Part shown: one piece after another, positions 1 to 13,375 of the stretch
Position numbering within the stretch: position 1 is the first letter of the stretch
How the letters are laid out: every line of letters begins with the position of its first letter
Assembly (NCBI GenBank): GCA_021229015.1
Contig: CM037783.1
Span: 58,910,516-58,974,515, forward strand
Source: Solen grandis
Lineage: Eukaryota > Mollusca > Bivalvia > Adapedonta > Solenidae
Direction: 5' to 3'
DNA length: 64,000 nt
Position numbers and translations under genes: made by a program
The notes under the pieces: generated by a model
The model's database searches: none
What the model was told of the DNA's origin: nothing
What the model saw: the letters and a program-made list of their open reading frames with translations, nothing else

Positions 1-244
1 CAGAGGTTTTTTATCCATTTTTATGTAAAGTTGTGATTTTATCATCGAAGGCATACGCTTTTAAGGCAATAATGTTTAGAAAGTTTCTTTCGGTTTGACG
101 TTGTCTTCCATCTTTGAAATTTATTGGTTCTCCGCTTTTGTGTAAGGGAAGGTAACTGGAAACCAACATCCTCGCAGCGCCCTCTTGTGTTAACTGCACA
201 AGACATAGGAAGTAAACAAATGTACATGACGTAATAACTTTGTT

Positions 245-3200
245 ATGGCAGAAAACAGCTGTACTGAATGTTCAGCTTTGCCAGAAAAGATATCCGAATT
301 TCTTGATAAAAGTACTGACTATTTTACTGTTGCTGTTGAGCGATGCCCTCTGTGTTCTGAATCAAATCGTCCGTTTTACTGTAAGACTTGTGTGGACAGT
401 GGACAATTTATTCATTCGAATGCTACCTTTCCTGACAGGCAAGTACAAATGTCATCTAAATCAAGATGACTAATGTCAAAATTTCCAATTTTATCATGAC
501 CTGGACAAAACTCAAATCAAACACAGTTATTTTTGACATTTGTTATTCATGAATTATTCTTAGACATTTATTTACTTGTCAGGTTTAAAAGTGTTTTATA
601 GATTGTGAAAGAAAAAGGGTCTATAGGGGTACAATTGACCAATAGTGAAGAAATTAATCAAAGCGATGATAGCGTTGAGAGAACAGGGTTTTTAATGTGA
701 TGGTGACACATTTCTCTTGCTTAACAAAGTAAATTTTATAAACAATTATCAAATTTTTAAACATTGCCATTAAAGTTTTAAACCCAATGTTATAAAGCCG
801 CTTAATTTAACCTTGCTTGAACACAGTTTTAAAAGAAAAAATGGAACACATCATTTGTTGCAATGGACTGCTAACAATAAGCATACCGCCACTCACCCTT
901 TTTCTCTTGCCTTTAGTTTATAATATAGGATTATATGAATATGTGGAAACACATCTAAAACAACAATCTTTCATTATTTAATGTTGTATGTTTCGGTAAA
1001 TGACCATTTCAGTAAATTGATTTTATATAGTAATTGGTTTGGACATTTCGGTAAAATGATTTTTTTAATAGTGTGTATACCTATGATATGTAAATCACAA
1101 CTTAACACTTGTGTGAAAATAGATTGTTTATACGAAAATTTCAATAATATAGGCATCAATGAACATTAATTAAGCAAGTTAGAGAGAAAGGTGAGTGAGA
1201 GAGAAAGAATAAAAAAAGTTTTTTGTAAACAATTCTTTTTTTTTGTGTTAGATTTTTTTATTCATGTAATATGTAAATACTGTAACAAACTCAACCCGGC
1301 CCAGGATCGAACCTGGTCCGCCGGCATGCAAGTCCAATGCTCTAACCACTGAGCCAAAGAGTTGGCTTGCTGACGCAGTTGTCAGAGATTGTATATACAC
1401 CTGTGACGACACATTGTCACATTACTTTCCCCTCCGAGAAGTCTCGACCCGAAACTTGGCCTGGGAAACATATGGGTAAGGCAACTTCAGTCTGGCAGTT
1501 GACATTATCCCACCGCTGCCACCAATGTAACAAACTCGTACCAGCCCAGGATTGAACCCGGTCCACCAGCATGCGAGTCCAATGCTCTAACCACTGAGCC
1601 AAAGAGTCGACTCGCTGACGCAGTTGTCAGAGATTGTATATACACCTGTGACGACACATTGTCACAATACATTGAAACAGTAGAAAAGTTTTATCGGTCA
1701 TTTTTCTTTTAATTAACAATAAGTATCGGCCATTAATTGTTGTGTTAAATGATCAGTAAATTTATGTTTACTGTATGGGAAGTAACAAATTCAGTGGAAC
1801 CTTTTAGTTTTACTTCTTAATCATAAAGAAAGAAATATTAAGAATAAATGAATGAATGAAAGAAAGAAATGTGTGATATACATAGCATAGGTAAACACAC
1901 ATCTTTCTTATATTATTATAAATAAAAATTCTTTTACACATTCATTTAGGTGTGATATATATATCATAGGTAAACACTATAAAAATCATTTACCAAAACG
2001 TCCAAACCTGTTACTATATAAATTCAATGTACTGAACTGGTCATTTGCCGAAACTTCTGGCTTCATTTTTTTTTTTTTTTTTTTTTTATATAACCATGTA
2101 CTTACTAAAGGTAAATCAGTGATATTCAATATTACAAAAATATATGTATCTTGTATTGCAAAAATAATAATAAAAAATATTGTAAAATAAATATTCTCCC
2201 GCTGGGACTAGAACCGTCACCCCTTTCAAAAGCCGTATGCATGGCAAACAGCCTAACCACTGCACCAAAGGGGCCAATTGTTTGCATACATTTGAAATTT
2301 TATCCATATATCACTGGAAATTCCAGCCAGTTATGGTTCAAAATATCTCCAAATAAGGTGCAATTTTTTCCCTAGCATACTTTCTTTTTTCATTGCAGTT
2401 TGTTAAACACATATCTCTAGCATTGATTATCAATGTATTTTAATTCAGTTGCGACTCCCATAATTCAATCATACTGGAATAACATGAAAATTGTCATCAT
2501 TTAGTGATTAGACAGAAAACAAAAGTTGGAACTTTTTCTCCGCAAAGTAAAAAAATTGTTGTCTAAATATAGCACCGAAATGTTTTGCAATGCAGAAATG
2601 TGAACTACAATAGAACAGAGTTGCAAGCAACCCTGTTCAAAAAGTGGATTAAATTCAGGAACCAAATATTTTGTCTTCAACTGGAATAAAGGAGCTGGCA
2701 TTTTTTCTGGAAATCATGTATGGCTTATAAGTAATTTACTTTAAATATATTGATGTATATTATTTGAAGTTATGTCTATGGGAGAAAATACTTGGCCTCT
2801 TTCAGGGTTTGGGCCCTGCATTGTTCAGTCAGTACATTATCACTCTTAACATAGGTAACACTTAGGTGTTTAGCCCAAAGGGTGACTGACAATGTGATCA
2901 AACAATGGTCAGTGTGAACCAGAACAATGCATGTGAACCTTTTATTGAGATGATGTGAACTGCTTGGGAGACGATGTGAATAAATAACAATATGCGACAC
3001 AATATATATTACATTAAACATTGATATTAAACACATATGTTATATATTTGTAACAGGGTCTTGGAAACAACACATGGGTTCCTATTTTCATACAGTTTTT
3101 CAAGTTAAGAATAATATTGAATATCTTAGAGCCGAAAACAGATTTAAACAACAATGATAAATAAAATGAAAGGTATTTAGGCAATAATTACTTGATAATT

Positions 3201-6200
3201 CAAAATAGAAGACACATTGAAATAACATCTCAGAATATGAATTAAAACACTTACCAGTGCTAACTATACAGAGTTATGTTATGCTTCTGGTTGAAAACTA
3301 TGATAAGTTTGGCAAAGATTTGACTTGGGGAAAGTCTGATAGTGATACCGAAGTGACAGGATGGAAGGGAAATTAATATAAATATAAGGTTAGGTAAGAA
3401 TAGATGAACATCTCACTCACTCGGCAATCACCAAAACAGGGTTACCATGGTCAGGGAAAAGTCAGGGAAAAATGATTTTTTTAAAGGTCAGGGAAAAGTC
3501 AGGGAATTTTGAAATTGGTCAGGAACATTTGGAAATTCAGAAAAGTCATGGAAAAGTCGGGGAATTTTACAATCAAGGAAAGTCGACCAAACAGAAGGAG
3601 GATTATAATAAAGAAAGGCTAGGGCAGTTTCTTCCATTTGGCTTTTTTCAGTCAGTTTGAATTGTCAGATTGGCATAATATTAAATAAGTTCTCAAAAGC
3701 ATCCAACAAAGTACATTTTGTGCTCATAGATGATCCGTATTTGCCGATGGATTTGCGCTTAATTTGGTCAGGGAAAAGTCAGGAAATTTTGATTTTTCAA
3801 TTTTGTGGGAACCCTGCAAAACCATGCACACTGTACAACATAATCTGATGCCACAAATACAAACTCACAACTGACAAAATTAGTGGCAATTCTATTACAG
3901 AAGTGATCATAGATCATGCATATATTTAATCTGTAGGTAATATTTTAATTACCTAAATTAATGGACTATATTCATACAGCAATATTTTTGTTTGTTTGTT
4001 GGATTTAATGTCTCTGTGACAGTATTTCAGTCATAAGAAGACTATGTGATCATGCCTACTTGAGACAGATATAGTGCTTCCACACTGCAGTATCATGCAG
4101 TAGACATGTGGCATGATACCACACCCAGTCACATTATGCTGACAAGGGCCAACCAGTTCTGGAACCCTTATATGCTGAGTATGAAGCAAGGGAGCTATAC
4201 CATTACCATTTTTTACGACTTTGGTATGTCGCAGCCTGGGACCGAACACACTGAACTCATAAACCACACAATTATCTGAAGGAGGCAGTTATACAGAGGC
4301 TAAATATATAGGCCCCCAAATCAGTGAATATCTCTCATCTTGGCGGCCATTTTCAAAAGGAAATTCAAGCTGTTTTTATATGAATTACATAGAAGCAGAA
4401 ATTTCATGTCCATATATTTTTCTTTATTTCTATTCCAAACACCATGGAAAAGCTCTTGAAATTCATCTTTTTAGGATGAAATATTTCTGATATGGATATA
4501 TGCACAAAAAATAAATGCGCAGTACAGAAAAAAAGTATGAGTTCATCCTTAGACAAAATAAAGTGTGTACCTTGGGTAATAAAGTGTTTACCTTTCATAT
4601 ATTAAAATATTATTTTCATATCTAAAATGATTAATAAAAGCTGTTAGATAAGATACAGATTTCAGTAAGTAAGACAGAAAGATAAAAAACACAGTGATGA
4701 TTTAAAAGCAGCAAGCACTCTCAGATATTGGCCTGCATTAACTTGTGCCATACAAAAAAGGCTACCAAAATGTATCTTATCAGTACCAATCAATGACATC
4801 AAGATGTATTCTCTGTAAATGTCAGCTGGGAATCAAGTCAATGAACTGCTGTTCACTGGTTGGCTGTTATTGAGAGATGACAGCTGATGCAGGTTTGACT
4901 GTATACTGGTAATAATTTTTTTAACATATAAATGTATAATGTTCATTTACCTTTGTCTTCTATTCCAGTTATGAGGCTCTACATAGAAAGTGGGATTTCA
5001 CGAAGAAAGATAGAGACCATATATTGGAAGGTAAAAATTGATGAAAGCATGCATGATGAAGTTAGTTAGGTTAAAATGTAAGGAGCATAATACATAAATA
5101 ATAGCAATGGAAGGAATAGGCTTGAAAAAAAAAAAAAAAAAGATATCAGTGAATTAGGTAACTACTATGGTCAAGGAACTGCAGAAGATTTCTGTTAAAT
5201 TCCCAAACAAGTTAATCAGATTTGTCATTGTAATGGCAAGACAGTGAGGATATTTAACATTGGAGGTAGGACAAATTCAGTGAACCGTATATGTATACAT
5301 ATCATAGTTAATGATTTGTAAACATTCAGTATAATAAGGTCTAGTCACACCTTTCAAATAAACATTAGTAGTGCATAATGGTACATATAACGCTTGTGTT
5401 GTAAGCAAAGCTGTGTAGGTAAATTGTAAAGAATATTTTCAGATTCGCAAAGAACTATTTTGCAGCTTATGTAGTAGAGACAGGCATGTGCAAACAAATT
5501 CAGTGAAGATTCCCATTTTATACAACAAAATTAAAAACAGAACAACGTAACATTATCTTAGCTTTTGATTTAACTTATTGACATCATCATCTTCCAATTT
5601 TGATTTTCAAGGTCTTGAGTTATTGTTAGTTTTCATAAAAAAAAACAAGTGTCAAATTGTTTTAACATTACTGTATACGATAAAGAAAACACTAATCAAG
5701 TATTTTTAAAGTTACATGTTGTAAATTACATGTGTACATGTAATAAGTTGTAAATTCTTTTCCTTTTTATTTCAGGTTTAAGTCAAATATAGAAAGTACA
5801 CAAAGACAAGATGTAAAGGTATATATTTGTTTGTATTTTCCCCTGTAAAAGATGGCATTTTGAAAACTTTTTTTTTTTTTCAGATGACTTTATATATCTA
5901 ATTTATTTTTATGAATTCATCATTTATTTTTTATAATTTGTATTACCCCTGTCTCATTTTGTTCAGTGGTGGTCATTTTTTAATCATACATTATGTCCTA
6001 CATGAAAGCATTACAACCCATCCTGTCCCAATGTTTTTAAATTTTATATCTAAAATGCAGCCTATGGTATTAAAATGGGCAGGTTCAAGGTAATAGTCAC
6101 TATTACTAAAAAAAACAAAAAAAGACCTGGATTTGATAGCTATATTGTAGAATGCAGGGGGGTCTGAACAATGTTGTATCAGTGACTGTTTTTAGTGCTT

Positions 6201-9200
6201 TTAACTTTAAAAAGGTTTAAGAGAGTGTTTATAATTGTAACTACAACATTTTTTTGAGAATATGAACACAGGAATGATATACAGAGAATGATAGAGGTTT
6301 TATATTCCAACAGAAGACGGAGATAGACCAGTGTAGACGGAACATTGAGCTTCTGAAGCTGTCTTTAGCTGCTACAAAGCAGTTAATCAGTCAAGGTAGG
6401 TATCCAACACATTGTGAATCTTATTCTGACACTAGCAGCTTATTGGCTAAAAGCACCCACTCAAGGAACGGCAGGCCATGGGTTTCAAGTCCATGGATGT
6501 GACATACAGTTATAAAGTCATTAAAATGGTGCTGATAGTATTTTTGCTAGGACCTTAGTATTCATTGGTTGTAATTCTATAATATGTGATGCTGGTGTCA
6601 TAATATTGTGATTGATTGGACCAAAATATATGTATTAGTTTATTTAGGAAAAAAAGAAACCCTGCAGGCACAATTTATTTTATGAATTTAAAAATAGGTA
6701 GTGTACACATCTGAAATGTTTTCAGTGGCTGAGCAATAGAACACAGACTTCAATATGTTAGTCACCTCTAATATCATGTTAACAACAATGTCATTTAGGA
6801 TTAGTATAAATGTATTTTATTTCTATTTTACACATTTTAAGCATCCAGTTATTAGTATGTTAATTCTTTTAATTTAATATCTTTCAGAGAAAATTCAACA
6901 TGAAAAAACAAGGAGGGATAACTTAGTGAGGTACAAGAAAGGCAAGAAACATAAGGAGAAAAAGAGAATGATTGTTGACTATATAGAGAAAGTAACAGAT
7001 ACTATAGCAAAGAAAAAGGAGAAATTAGTGGAGAGACATGCTGAACTGATGCAGCTCAGACAGAAACACATTGGTGATCTCACTACATACATCTTTGAGG
7101 TGTCGGAGGTGAAAGTTAAGGGGTGAGTGTCAGTTTGAAAAGGGGGATGATAATGTGTATAGAGTCTTTGGTCCTTATATACTGTCTCTCTCTCTCAAAC
7201 TGCTATGAAACAGAGGTTGTGACAGAGTCTTGGATAGGATTATATGGCAAATTTGCATTTATGTGGATATTTTTTAAATTGTGACTTTTCACAAAATCTT
7301 GTGTTGCACATATCTTTAAATCTGTATAAGCCAGCCATAAAACCAGCATGGTATATTGAAATTCTTAAGTCACAGCAGAGTTATGGCCCCTGACTTATTT
7401 TTATCTCTAGATATTTCAGGATATTTTTTAGCTCACCTGAGCACAACGTGCTCATGGTGAGCTTTTGTGATCGCCTTTTGTCCGTCGTCCGTGCGTGCGT
7501 CCGTCGTCAACAATTTCTTTAAACAACATCTCCTTCTAAACTACTCACTGGATTTTGATAAAACTTCACAGGAATGTTCATTATGGGGCCCCCTTTACCA
7601 AAGTTGTTAAAATTATTTGATTGGTCAAAAATCTAGGTCACAGGAGCTAAAAATAGAATTTTTAAAAATGAAAATTTTAAAAATCTTCTTCTTCTCGGAA
7701 ACCACAAGGCCTAGCCTTTTGATTTTTGGTATGTAGCATGATCTTATGACTCTCTACCAAGATTGTTCAAATTATGACCCTGGGGTCAAAATTGGCCCCG
7801 CCCCAGGGGTCACATGATTTAACATAGGCTAATATAGGAAAAACTTGAAAAATCTTCTTCTCAGAATCCACAAGGCATAGAGTAAAGATATTTGGTGTAT
7901 AGCATTGTCTAGTGGATCTCTACCAAGTTTGTTCAAATCATGACCCTGGGGTCAAAATTGGCCCAGAACCAGGGGTCACATGATTAAACATAGGCTACTT
8001 TAGGAAAAACTTGAAAAATCTTCTTCTCAGAAACCTCAAGGCCTGGGGTTTAGATATTTAGTGTGCAGCATTGTCAAGTAGATCACAACCAACTTTGTTC
8101 AAATCATGGCCCTGGGGTCCAATTTGGCCCTGCAAAGAGGTCACCTGATTTTAAATAGGCTAATATAGGAAAAAACTTGAAAAATCTTCTCCTCAGAAAC
8201 CACAAGACCTGGGGTTTAGGTATTTGTTATGTAGCCTGACCTTTTGATTCTCTACCAAGATTATTCAAATTATGACCCTGGGGTCAAAATTGGCCCCGCC
8301 CCAGGTGTCACTTGATTTAAAATAGGCTAATATAGGAAAAAACTTGAAAAATCTTCTTCTCAGAAACCACAAGGCATAAAGTTAAGATATTTGGTGTGTA
8401 GCATTGTCTAGTTGATCTCTACCAAGTTTGTTCAAATCATGACCCTGGGGTCAAAATTGGCCCCGCCCCAGGGGTCACCTGATTTTACATAGGCTAATAA
8501 AGAAAAAACTTGAAAAATCTTCTTCTCAGAAACCACAAGACCTGGAGTTTAGGTATTTGGTATATAGCATGATCTTATGACTCTCTACCAAGATTGTTCA
8601 AATCATGACCCTGGGGTCAAAATTGGCCCCGCCCCAGGGGTGCCTTGATTTAACATATTCTAATATAGGAAAAAAACTTGAAAAATCTTCTCAGAAACCA
8701 CAAGGCCTGGAGTTTAGATATTTGGTATGTAACATGGGCTAATAGACCTCTACCAAGTTTGTTCAAATCATGAATCATGCATTGTCTAGTGGATCTATAC
8801 TTAGTTTGTTCAAATCATGGCCCTGGGGTCAAATTTGGCCCCGCCATAGGGGTCACGGTGACTCACCTGATTTTACATAGGCTAATATAGAAATAACTTG
8901 AAAATTCTTCTTTTTAGAAAACTAGAAAACACATGGCCTGGGGTTTAGATATTTGGTGAAAATTGGCCCCACCCCAGGGATCACTTGATTTTACGTAGAC
9001 TTATTTTAGAAAGAAATAGAAAAATCTTCTTCTCAAAAACCACAAGGTCTGGAGTTTAGATATTTGGTATGTAACATGGTCTTATAGACCTCTACCAAGT
9101 TTGTTCAAATCATGACCCAGGGGTCACTTGATTTTACATAGCCTAATGATACCAGGTGAGCGATCCAGGGCCATCATGGCCCTTTTGTTAGTTATTTCTT

Positions 9201-12200
9201 GTGTTTTGTACAGACCGCTGATTGTGCCTTATATATTTTTATTGATCTTGACCATGCCAGAACTTAGTTGTTATTAGTGAAATAAAGGTCAAAGGTCAGA
9301 TATAACCAATGTAAAAGAACACAATCACCACTATGTGACATTTGCCTGGCCAGTGGTCAGTTCCGAGATAGCTCGTTAAGTATTTCTTGAGTGTATCAAG
9401 ATTTTTTATACAGATATTTTTCATATAGAAAAATAACAAAACCAAGCCATAACCAATACTTTTTATATAAATCAGCATAGTTTGTGAGTTTGAATGTTTT
9501 GTTTCCAATAAATGTATAAAAACGGACTTGCAGTGCTTTCATGCTTAGCTTATTTGATGTAAAATTTACTGTACAAGAATATTAAGTTAAATACATATAC
9601 ATATTCTAGGAGGCATATTAAAAAAGAGCTATTGATAGTATATGATACAAATTTTATTTTTTAATGATGTGAAATGTACTTGACCTCAAATTATGTTGGC
9701 ACAGTGACAGCATGGGGGGCAGTGACCATGTGCGTGAGGAACTACACGAGGCCAGCCAGACGGCTTATGTGCGAGGACGCTGGATCTCCAGTAGTCAGTA
9801 TAAGATCGTGCAACCAACCTTACCTTCACACGGAGAATACACACAGTATAATATCATGGGTATGTCAGTTATTTTACTGCATTTCAAAGATTGATCCTTT
9901 GTTGATCAATTGTAAATTAGTTTTTATGCTTCTAACTGGATATTTTATGTTCAAGCCATGCTACTTGTATACTAATTGGAACTGTTTGTTGCATCACTAG
10001 GTACTTAAGGATGTTGTTTGTGCAAAAACTGTTGCATTAATGACTGTAGTTGATCTTTCTTCTTTTTAGCTCACATGAGCACAACGTGCTCAAGGTGAGC
10101 TTTTCTGATCGCCTTTTGTCCGGCGTCCGTCGTCCGTCGTCCGTGCGTGCGTCCGTGCGTCCGTGCGTGCGTGCGTCCGGCGTCAACAATTGCTTCAAAC
10201 AACATCTCCTCCTAAACGGCTTGGCCAATTTGAAAAATATTTTGCAGGAATGTTCCTTGGATGAAGCTCTACTAAAGTTGTATAAATGGTTCTGGTCCAT
10301 CGCATAATTAGGTCACAGGAGCTAAAAATAGATTTTAAAAATGAAAATTTAAAAAATCTTCTTCTCTGAAACCACAAGGCCTAGCCTTTTGATTTTTGGT
10401 ATGTAGCATGATCTTATGACTGTCTACCAGGATTGTACAAATTATGACCCTGGGGTCAAAATTGGCCCCGCCCCAGGGGTCACTTGATTTCACATAGGCT
10501 AATATAGGAAAAACTTGAAAAAATCTTCTTCTCCGAAACCACAAGGCCTAGCCTTTTGATTTTTGGTATGTAGCATCATCTTATGGGCCACTACCAAGAT
10601 TGTACAAATCATAGCCCTATGGTGATAAATGACCCCGCACCAGGGTCACTTGTTTTACATAGAGTTATATAGAAAAATCTTAAAAATCTTCTTCTATGAA
10701 TCCATAAGGCCTAGAGCTTAGATATTTGGTATGTAGCATCATCTTATGGGCCACTACCAAGATTGTACAAATCATAGCCCTATGGTGATAAATGACCCCG
10801 CACCAGGGGTCACTTGTTTTACATAGAGTTATATAGGAAAATCTTAAAAAATCTTCTTCCATGAATGCATAAGGCCTAGAGCTTAGATATTTGGTATGAA
10901 GCATCATCTTATGGGCCACTACCAAGATTGTACAAATCATAGCCCTATGGTGATAAATGACCCGCACCAGGGGACACTTGTTTTACATAGAGTTATATAG
11001 GAAAATCTTAAAAAATCTTCTTCATGAATCATAAGGCCTAGAGCTTAGATATTTGGTATGAAGCATCATCTTATGGGCCACTACCAAGATTGTACAAATC
11101 ATAGCCCTATGGTGATAAATGACCCCCCACCAGGGGTCACTTGTTTTACACAGAGTTATATAGGAAAATCTTAAAAAATCTTCTCCATGAATGCATAAGG
11201 CCTAGAGCTTAGATATTTGGTATGAAGCATCATCTTATGGGCCACTACCAAGATTGTACAAATCATAGCCCTATGGTGATAAATGACCCCCCACCAGGGG
11301 TCACTTGTTTTACATAGAGTTAAATAGGAAAATCTTAAAAAATCTTCTTCTATGAATCAATAAGGCCTAGAGCTAAGATTTTTGGTATGTAGTAGCATCT
11401 TATGGTTCATTACAAAGATTTTCAAAGTCTTGGCCCTACGGTGATAAATGACCCTGCGCCCAAGTCTTCTCTGAAACCATATGGCCCATTGCTTAGATAT
11501 TTGGTGTGTAGTATTGTCAGGGGTAAAATGTTTTAGATTAAGTTATATCAGAATCCTTGTCTGTTAAAAATCAATGTATAATGAATAAAGTTAAAAGAAT
11601 ACATGATATTTGATTTTGATGAAAACAATTGGTATTTCAGGATGATATTAATTACCAATAGTATGCAAACTTCATGTCACCTTATGTTTGCAAACTGAGA
11701 AATATGATCTAATATTTACTTGTATGTAGATGCATGAGTGACTTCTTCATTGAATTTGTCTGTTTTTACATTCACAAATCCTAATTCAACAGTATCAAAG
11801 ACCAGAGAAGATGGTAACACAGAGGCAGCCAGCCCCGGTAATCCTAGCAACAGCATATGTGCTGGTCTGTGTTACACAGCTCAGCTGGTGTCAGTGTTGG
11901 CACATATACTTAAAGTGTGTCTTCCTAAACGTCAGTGTTACAGGTATGTCTGCTTACAGCACTGTTTATCCTACTGTTTTTCTTGTCAGAATACACTGTA
12001 AGGGTAATCTGAGATTCAGTTCCATATTTTGCGTTTTGAGTGTGAAAAACAGTTGTTTGTAAAATTACTCTGAATTTTTATTATAAACAAACATATAAAA
12101 CAAAATATGAAAAATTTGAGCAATAATTGTTTACAACTATATAGGAGCCATTGAATGTTATTTAGTGTTAGTCAACAAACAATGATTTCACTTGATAAAG

Positions 12201-13375
12201 CAGATGTTTTGTTATTGGTTAATCAGCAGTCCAGTTTTATAAATCCTTTTGATTTAACAGGGATTATACATGTATTTTCATAGTACAATATACCGATTAA
12301 TCATTTGTTAGAAAAAAATGACCCTCAAACAGCAACATGCTGAAAATTTGTAATATTTTATATCTATGAATTTCTAGTGACTTCTGTGTGAGTGATCTGT
12401 CAGAAAAACAGTTCAACAGTGCTGTGTCTCGCCTTAACAAGAATGTGCTCTACCTCTGCTTCTCCCAGGGTGTGGATACAGAGGAAATAGAGCCCAAACA
12501 CACCTTACACAACATTCTACTGCTGCTGGGCTCTCAGCACCTGGGCAGGTATGGGTATCCTATAAGGGGCCATGATGGGGGTTGAGCACTTGGGTTGGTG
12601 TGGGCAAGGCAGGTTGAGTGGGATGGTCTCGCCTGGTATCATTAGGATTTGTGGTCATTGGAAAGAAACTTAATTTGATTACAGTTGATATTATTTTCTA
12701 AGAATCCTCAAAATTTGGATTTTGATAGTATAATTGAGATTATAATATTCAAATTAAGTATTTTGAGTAGGATTTATTGGTGCGGTTTGTGGTACCCAGT
12801 GAAGCAATGGCATGAGGATTTCCTATCGTCCCTTTCAGGAACTTCAACTTAATGATTATGAAATAAAAACTTGACACACTAATAATTAATAAATTCATAT
12901 AATTTATTCAAGTACTAAAATAATCTAGATGTTTGAACTTTGTTATTCTGATCAAATTATGTTTGAATCTTTTGTCTAATTATTAGATTTAGAATTTGTG
13001 TTAATAATAATCATTTTATGTTTAAATCAAGGTAAATTCTTATCAATAAATGTTTAAATCTTTGTCAATTTCAGCCATTGGATGATTTTCTTATGTGTTT
13101 GCAGGTCTGGGCCATTTGACGTGATTCAGGACATGATAGATTCAGTTGAGGACTCCAATGGACAGTCTGAGGAGAGTGACGATGATGTGAATCCTTCCTG
13201 TGATGAACCGGACGTCGGAGAGTGGGAACGGGTTCCAGACAACATTCCTGTACCTCCCATGGCTCAGGGAGTGTCCTCAGTTCAAACCATGGGCTACATG
13301 TCTCAAAATATGTCTGATTCAGCTCTCTCTGCCAGCGGAGTTTTGTCAACTATCACTTCATTCTTCAGGAGATAA
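245..13375 (+). CDS. ATG14: ATG14 (Barkor), autophagy-specific subunit of PI3-kinase complex I
   Basis: Nine coding exons: 245-438, 4969-5030, 5776-5818, 6314-6395, 6888-7122, 9705-9859, 11793-11943, 12378-12548 and 13105-13375 (TAA), about 454 residues against 492 in human. ATG14 brings the VPS34-VPS15-Beclin 1 complex to the ER to start autophagosome formation. Exon 1 has the N-terminal paired cysteines (CPLCSESNRPFYCKTC); exons 2-5 form a basic coiled coil (KKGKKHKEKKR, then KKKEKLVERHAEL) expected to bind Beclin 1. Later exons match the conserved C-terminal half: YVRGRW, AGLCYTAQLVSVLAHIL, NVLYLCFSQ, HTLHNILLLLGS, QHLGRSGPF. The last exon is acidic and ends in a short hydrophobic/basic tail (TITSFFRR) where the BATS membrane-sensing region lies. 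The start is the first ATG of exon 1, just before the cysteine motif. Exon 1 needs a GC donor, and exons 2 and 3 disagree in frame by one base. Identity is very secure; exon 2-3 detail is less so. Confidence 0.93.
988..2057. mobile_element. Foldback DNA element with ~100 bp terminal inverted repeats
   Basis: The left arm (about 988-1095: TTTCGGTAAATGACCATTTC, GTTTGGACATTTCGGTAAA, TACCTATGATAT) is matched in inverse orientation by the right arm (about 1950-2057: ATCATAGGTAAACAC, TTTACCAAAACGTCCAAAC, GGTCATTTGCCGAAAC). By eye the arms agree at roughly 80 percent. The interior has no transposase frame and carries two tRNA-like repeats, so this is a non-autonomous element. Exact ends and the target duplication are not resolved. 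Confidence 0.6.
1287..1668 (-). repeat. Tandem pair of tRNA-derived SINE copies
   Basis: Two similar units (about 1287-1429 and 1527-1668) read on the minus strand like a tRNA: TGGCTCAGTGGTTAGAGCAT (A-box region) and GGTTCGATCCTGGGC (B-box). Each is joined to a shared non-tRNA tail (GCAGTTGTCAGAGATTGTATA on the plus strand). A folded tRNA with a proper acceptor stem is not evident, so these are SINE heads rather than functional tRNA genes. Confidence 0.65.
2195..2282 (-). repeat. tRNA-derived SINE head
   Basis: On the minus strand the segment reads GGTGCAGTGGTTAGGCTGTT, followed by GGTTCTAGTCCCAGCGGGAG. This is an A-box/B-box arrangement typical of a tRNA-like SINE promoter. The acceptor stem is imperfect. 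Confidence 0.5.
3437..3816. mobile_element. hAT-like MITE rich in GTCAGGGAAAA motifs
   Basis: The segment begins CAGGGTTACCATGGTCAGGG and ends in GTGGGAACCCTG, short inverted ends of the CAGGG type seen in hAT elements. The interior repeats GGTCAGGGAAAAGTCAGGG and related units. No transposase is present. A clean 8 bp target duplication was not found. Confidence 0.5.
4010..4285 (-). repeat. tRNA-derived SINE with conserved body (minus copy)
   Basis: On the plus strand it reads ACAGTATTTCAGTCAT...GAGACAGATATAGTGC...ACACCCAGTCACATTATGCTGAC...GCTGAGTATGAAGCAAGGGAGC. This is the reverse complement of the SINE copies near 34360 and 38800. The tRNA-like head lies at the right end. Confidence 0.6.
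7425..9190 (-). mobile_element. Pearl-like element, family A, in ATG14 intron 5
   Basis: The plus strand opens with the hairpin end TTTTTAGCTCACCTGAGC...GTGCTCATGGTGAGC, then a GTCCGTCGTCCGTGCG microsatellite. About nine diverged core units follow, each with a version of ACCCTGGGGTCAAAATTGGC and AAAATCTTCTTCTCAGAAAC. The other end is GGTGAGCGATCCAGGGCCATCATGGCCCTTTTGTT. In the orientation that starts AACAAGAGGGCC it lies on the minus strand. There is no coding capacity. Confidence 0.75.
10064..11530 (-). mobile_element. Pearl-like element, family A, truncated, in ATG14 intron 6
   Basis: It has the same hairpin end as its neighbour (TTTTTAGCTCACATGAGC) and a long GTCCGTGCGTGCGTCC microsatellite. 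The core units resemble family A but then switch to a second, more uniform type (TATGGTGATAAATGACCCC, about 175 bp period, five to six copies). The GGGCCATNATGGCCC end is missing, so the copy is truncated on the right. Open frames here are chance frames that repeat with the units. Confidence 0.7.

Larger units (their letters stand above)
439..4968 (+). other. ATG14 intron 1 (GC-AG intron)
   Basis: The donor reads CAG|GCAAGT at 437-444 and the acceptor is TATTCCAG at 4961-4968. The nearby GT at 443 would join exon 1 to a TTA TGA stop in exon 2, whereas the GC donor keeps the frame open. The intron holds a foldback element (988-2057), three tRNA-like SINE heads, a hAT-like MITE (3437-3816), a minus-strand SINE (about 4010-4280) and a poly-T tract at 2066-2088. 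I see no coding signal in the rest. Confidence 0.75.

Noticed and set aside
1287..1668. Functional tRNA genes on the minus strand
   Set aside because: A- and B-box-like parts are present, but the acceptor stem does not pair and both copies share a non-tRNA tail, so they are SINEs.
10680..10967. 95-codon minus-strand open frame with repeated peptide
   Set aside because: Same cause: it follows the uniform 175 bp units of the element at 10064.
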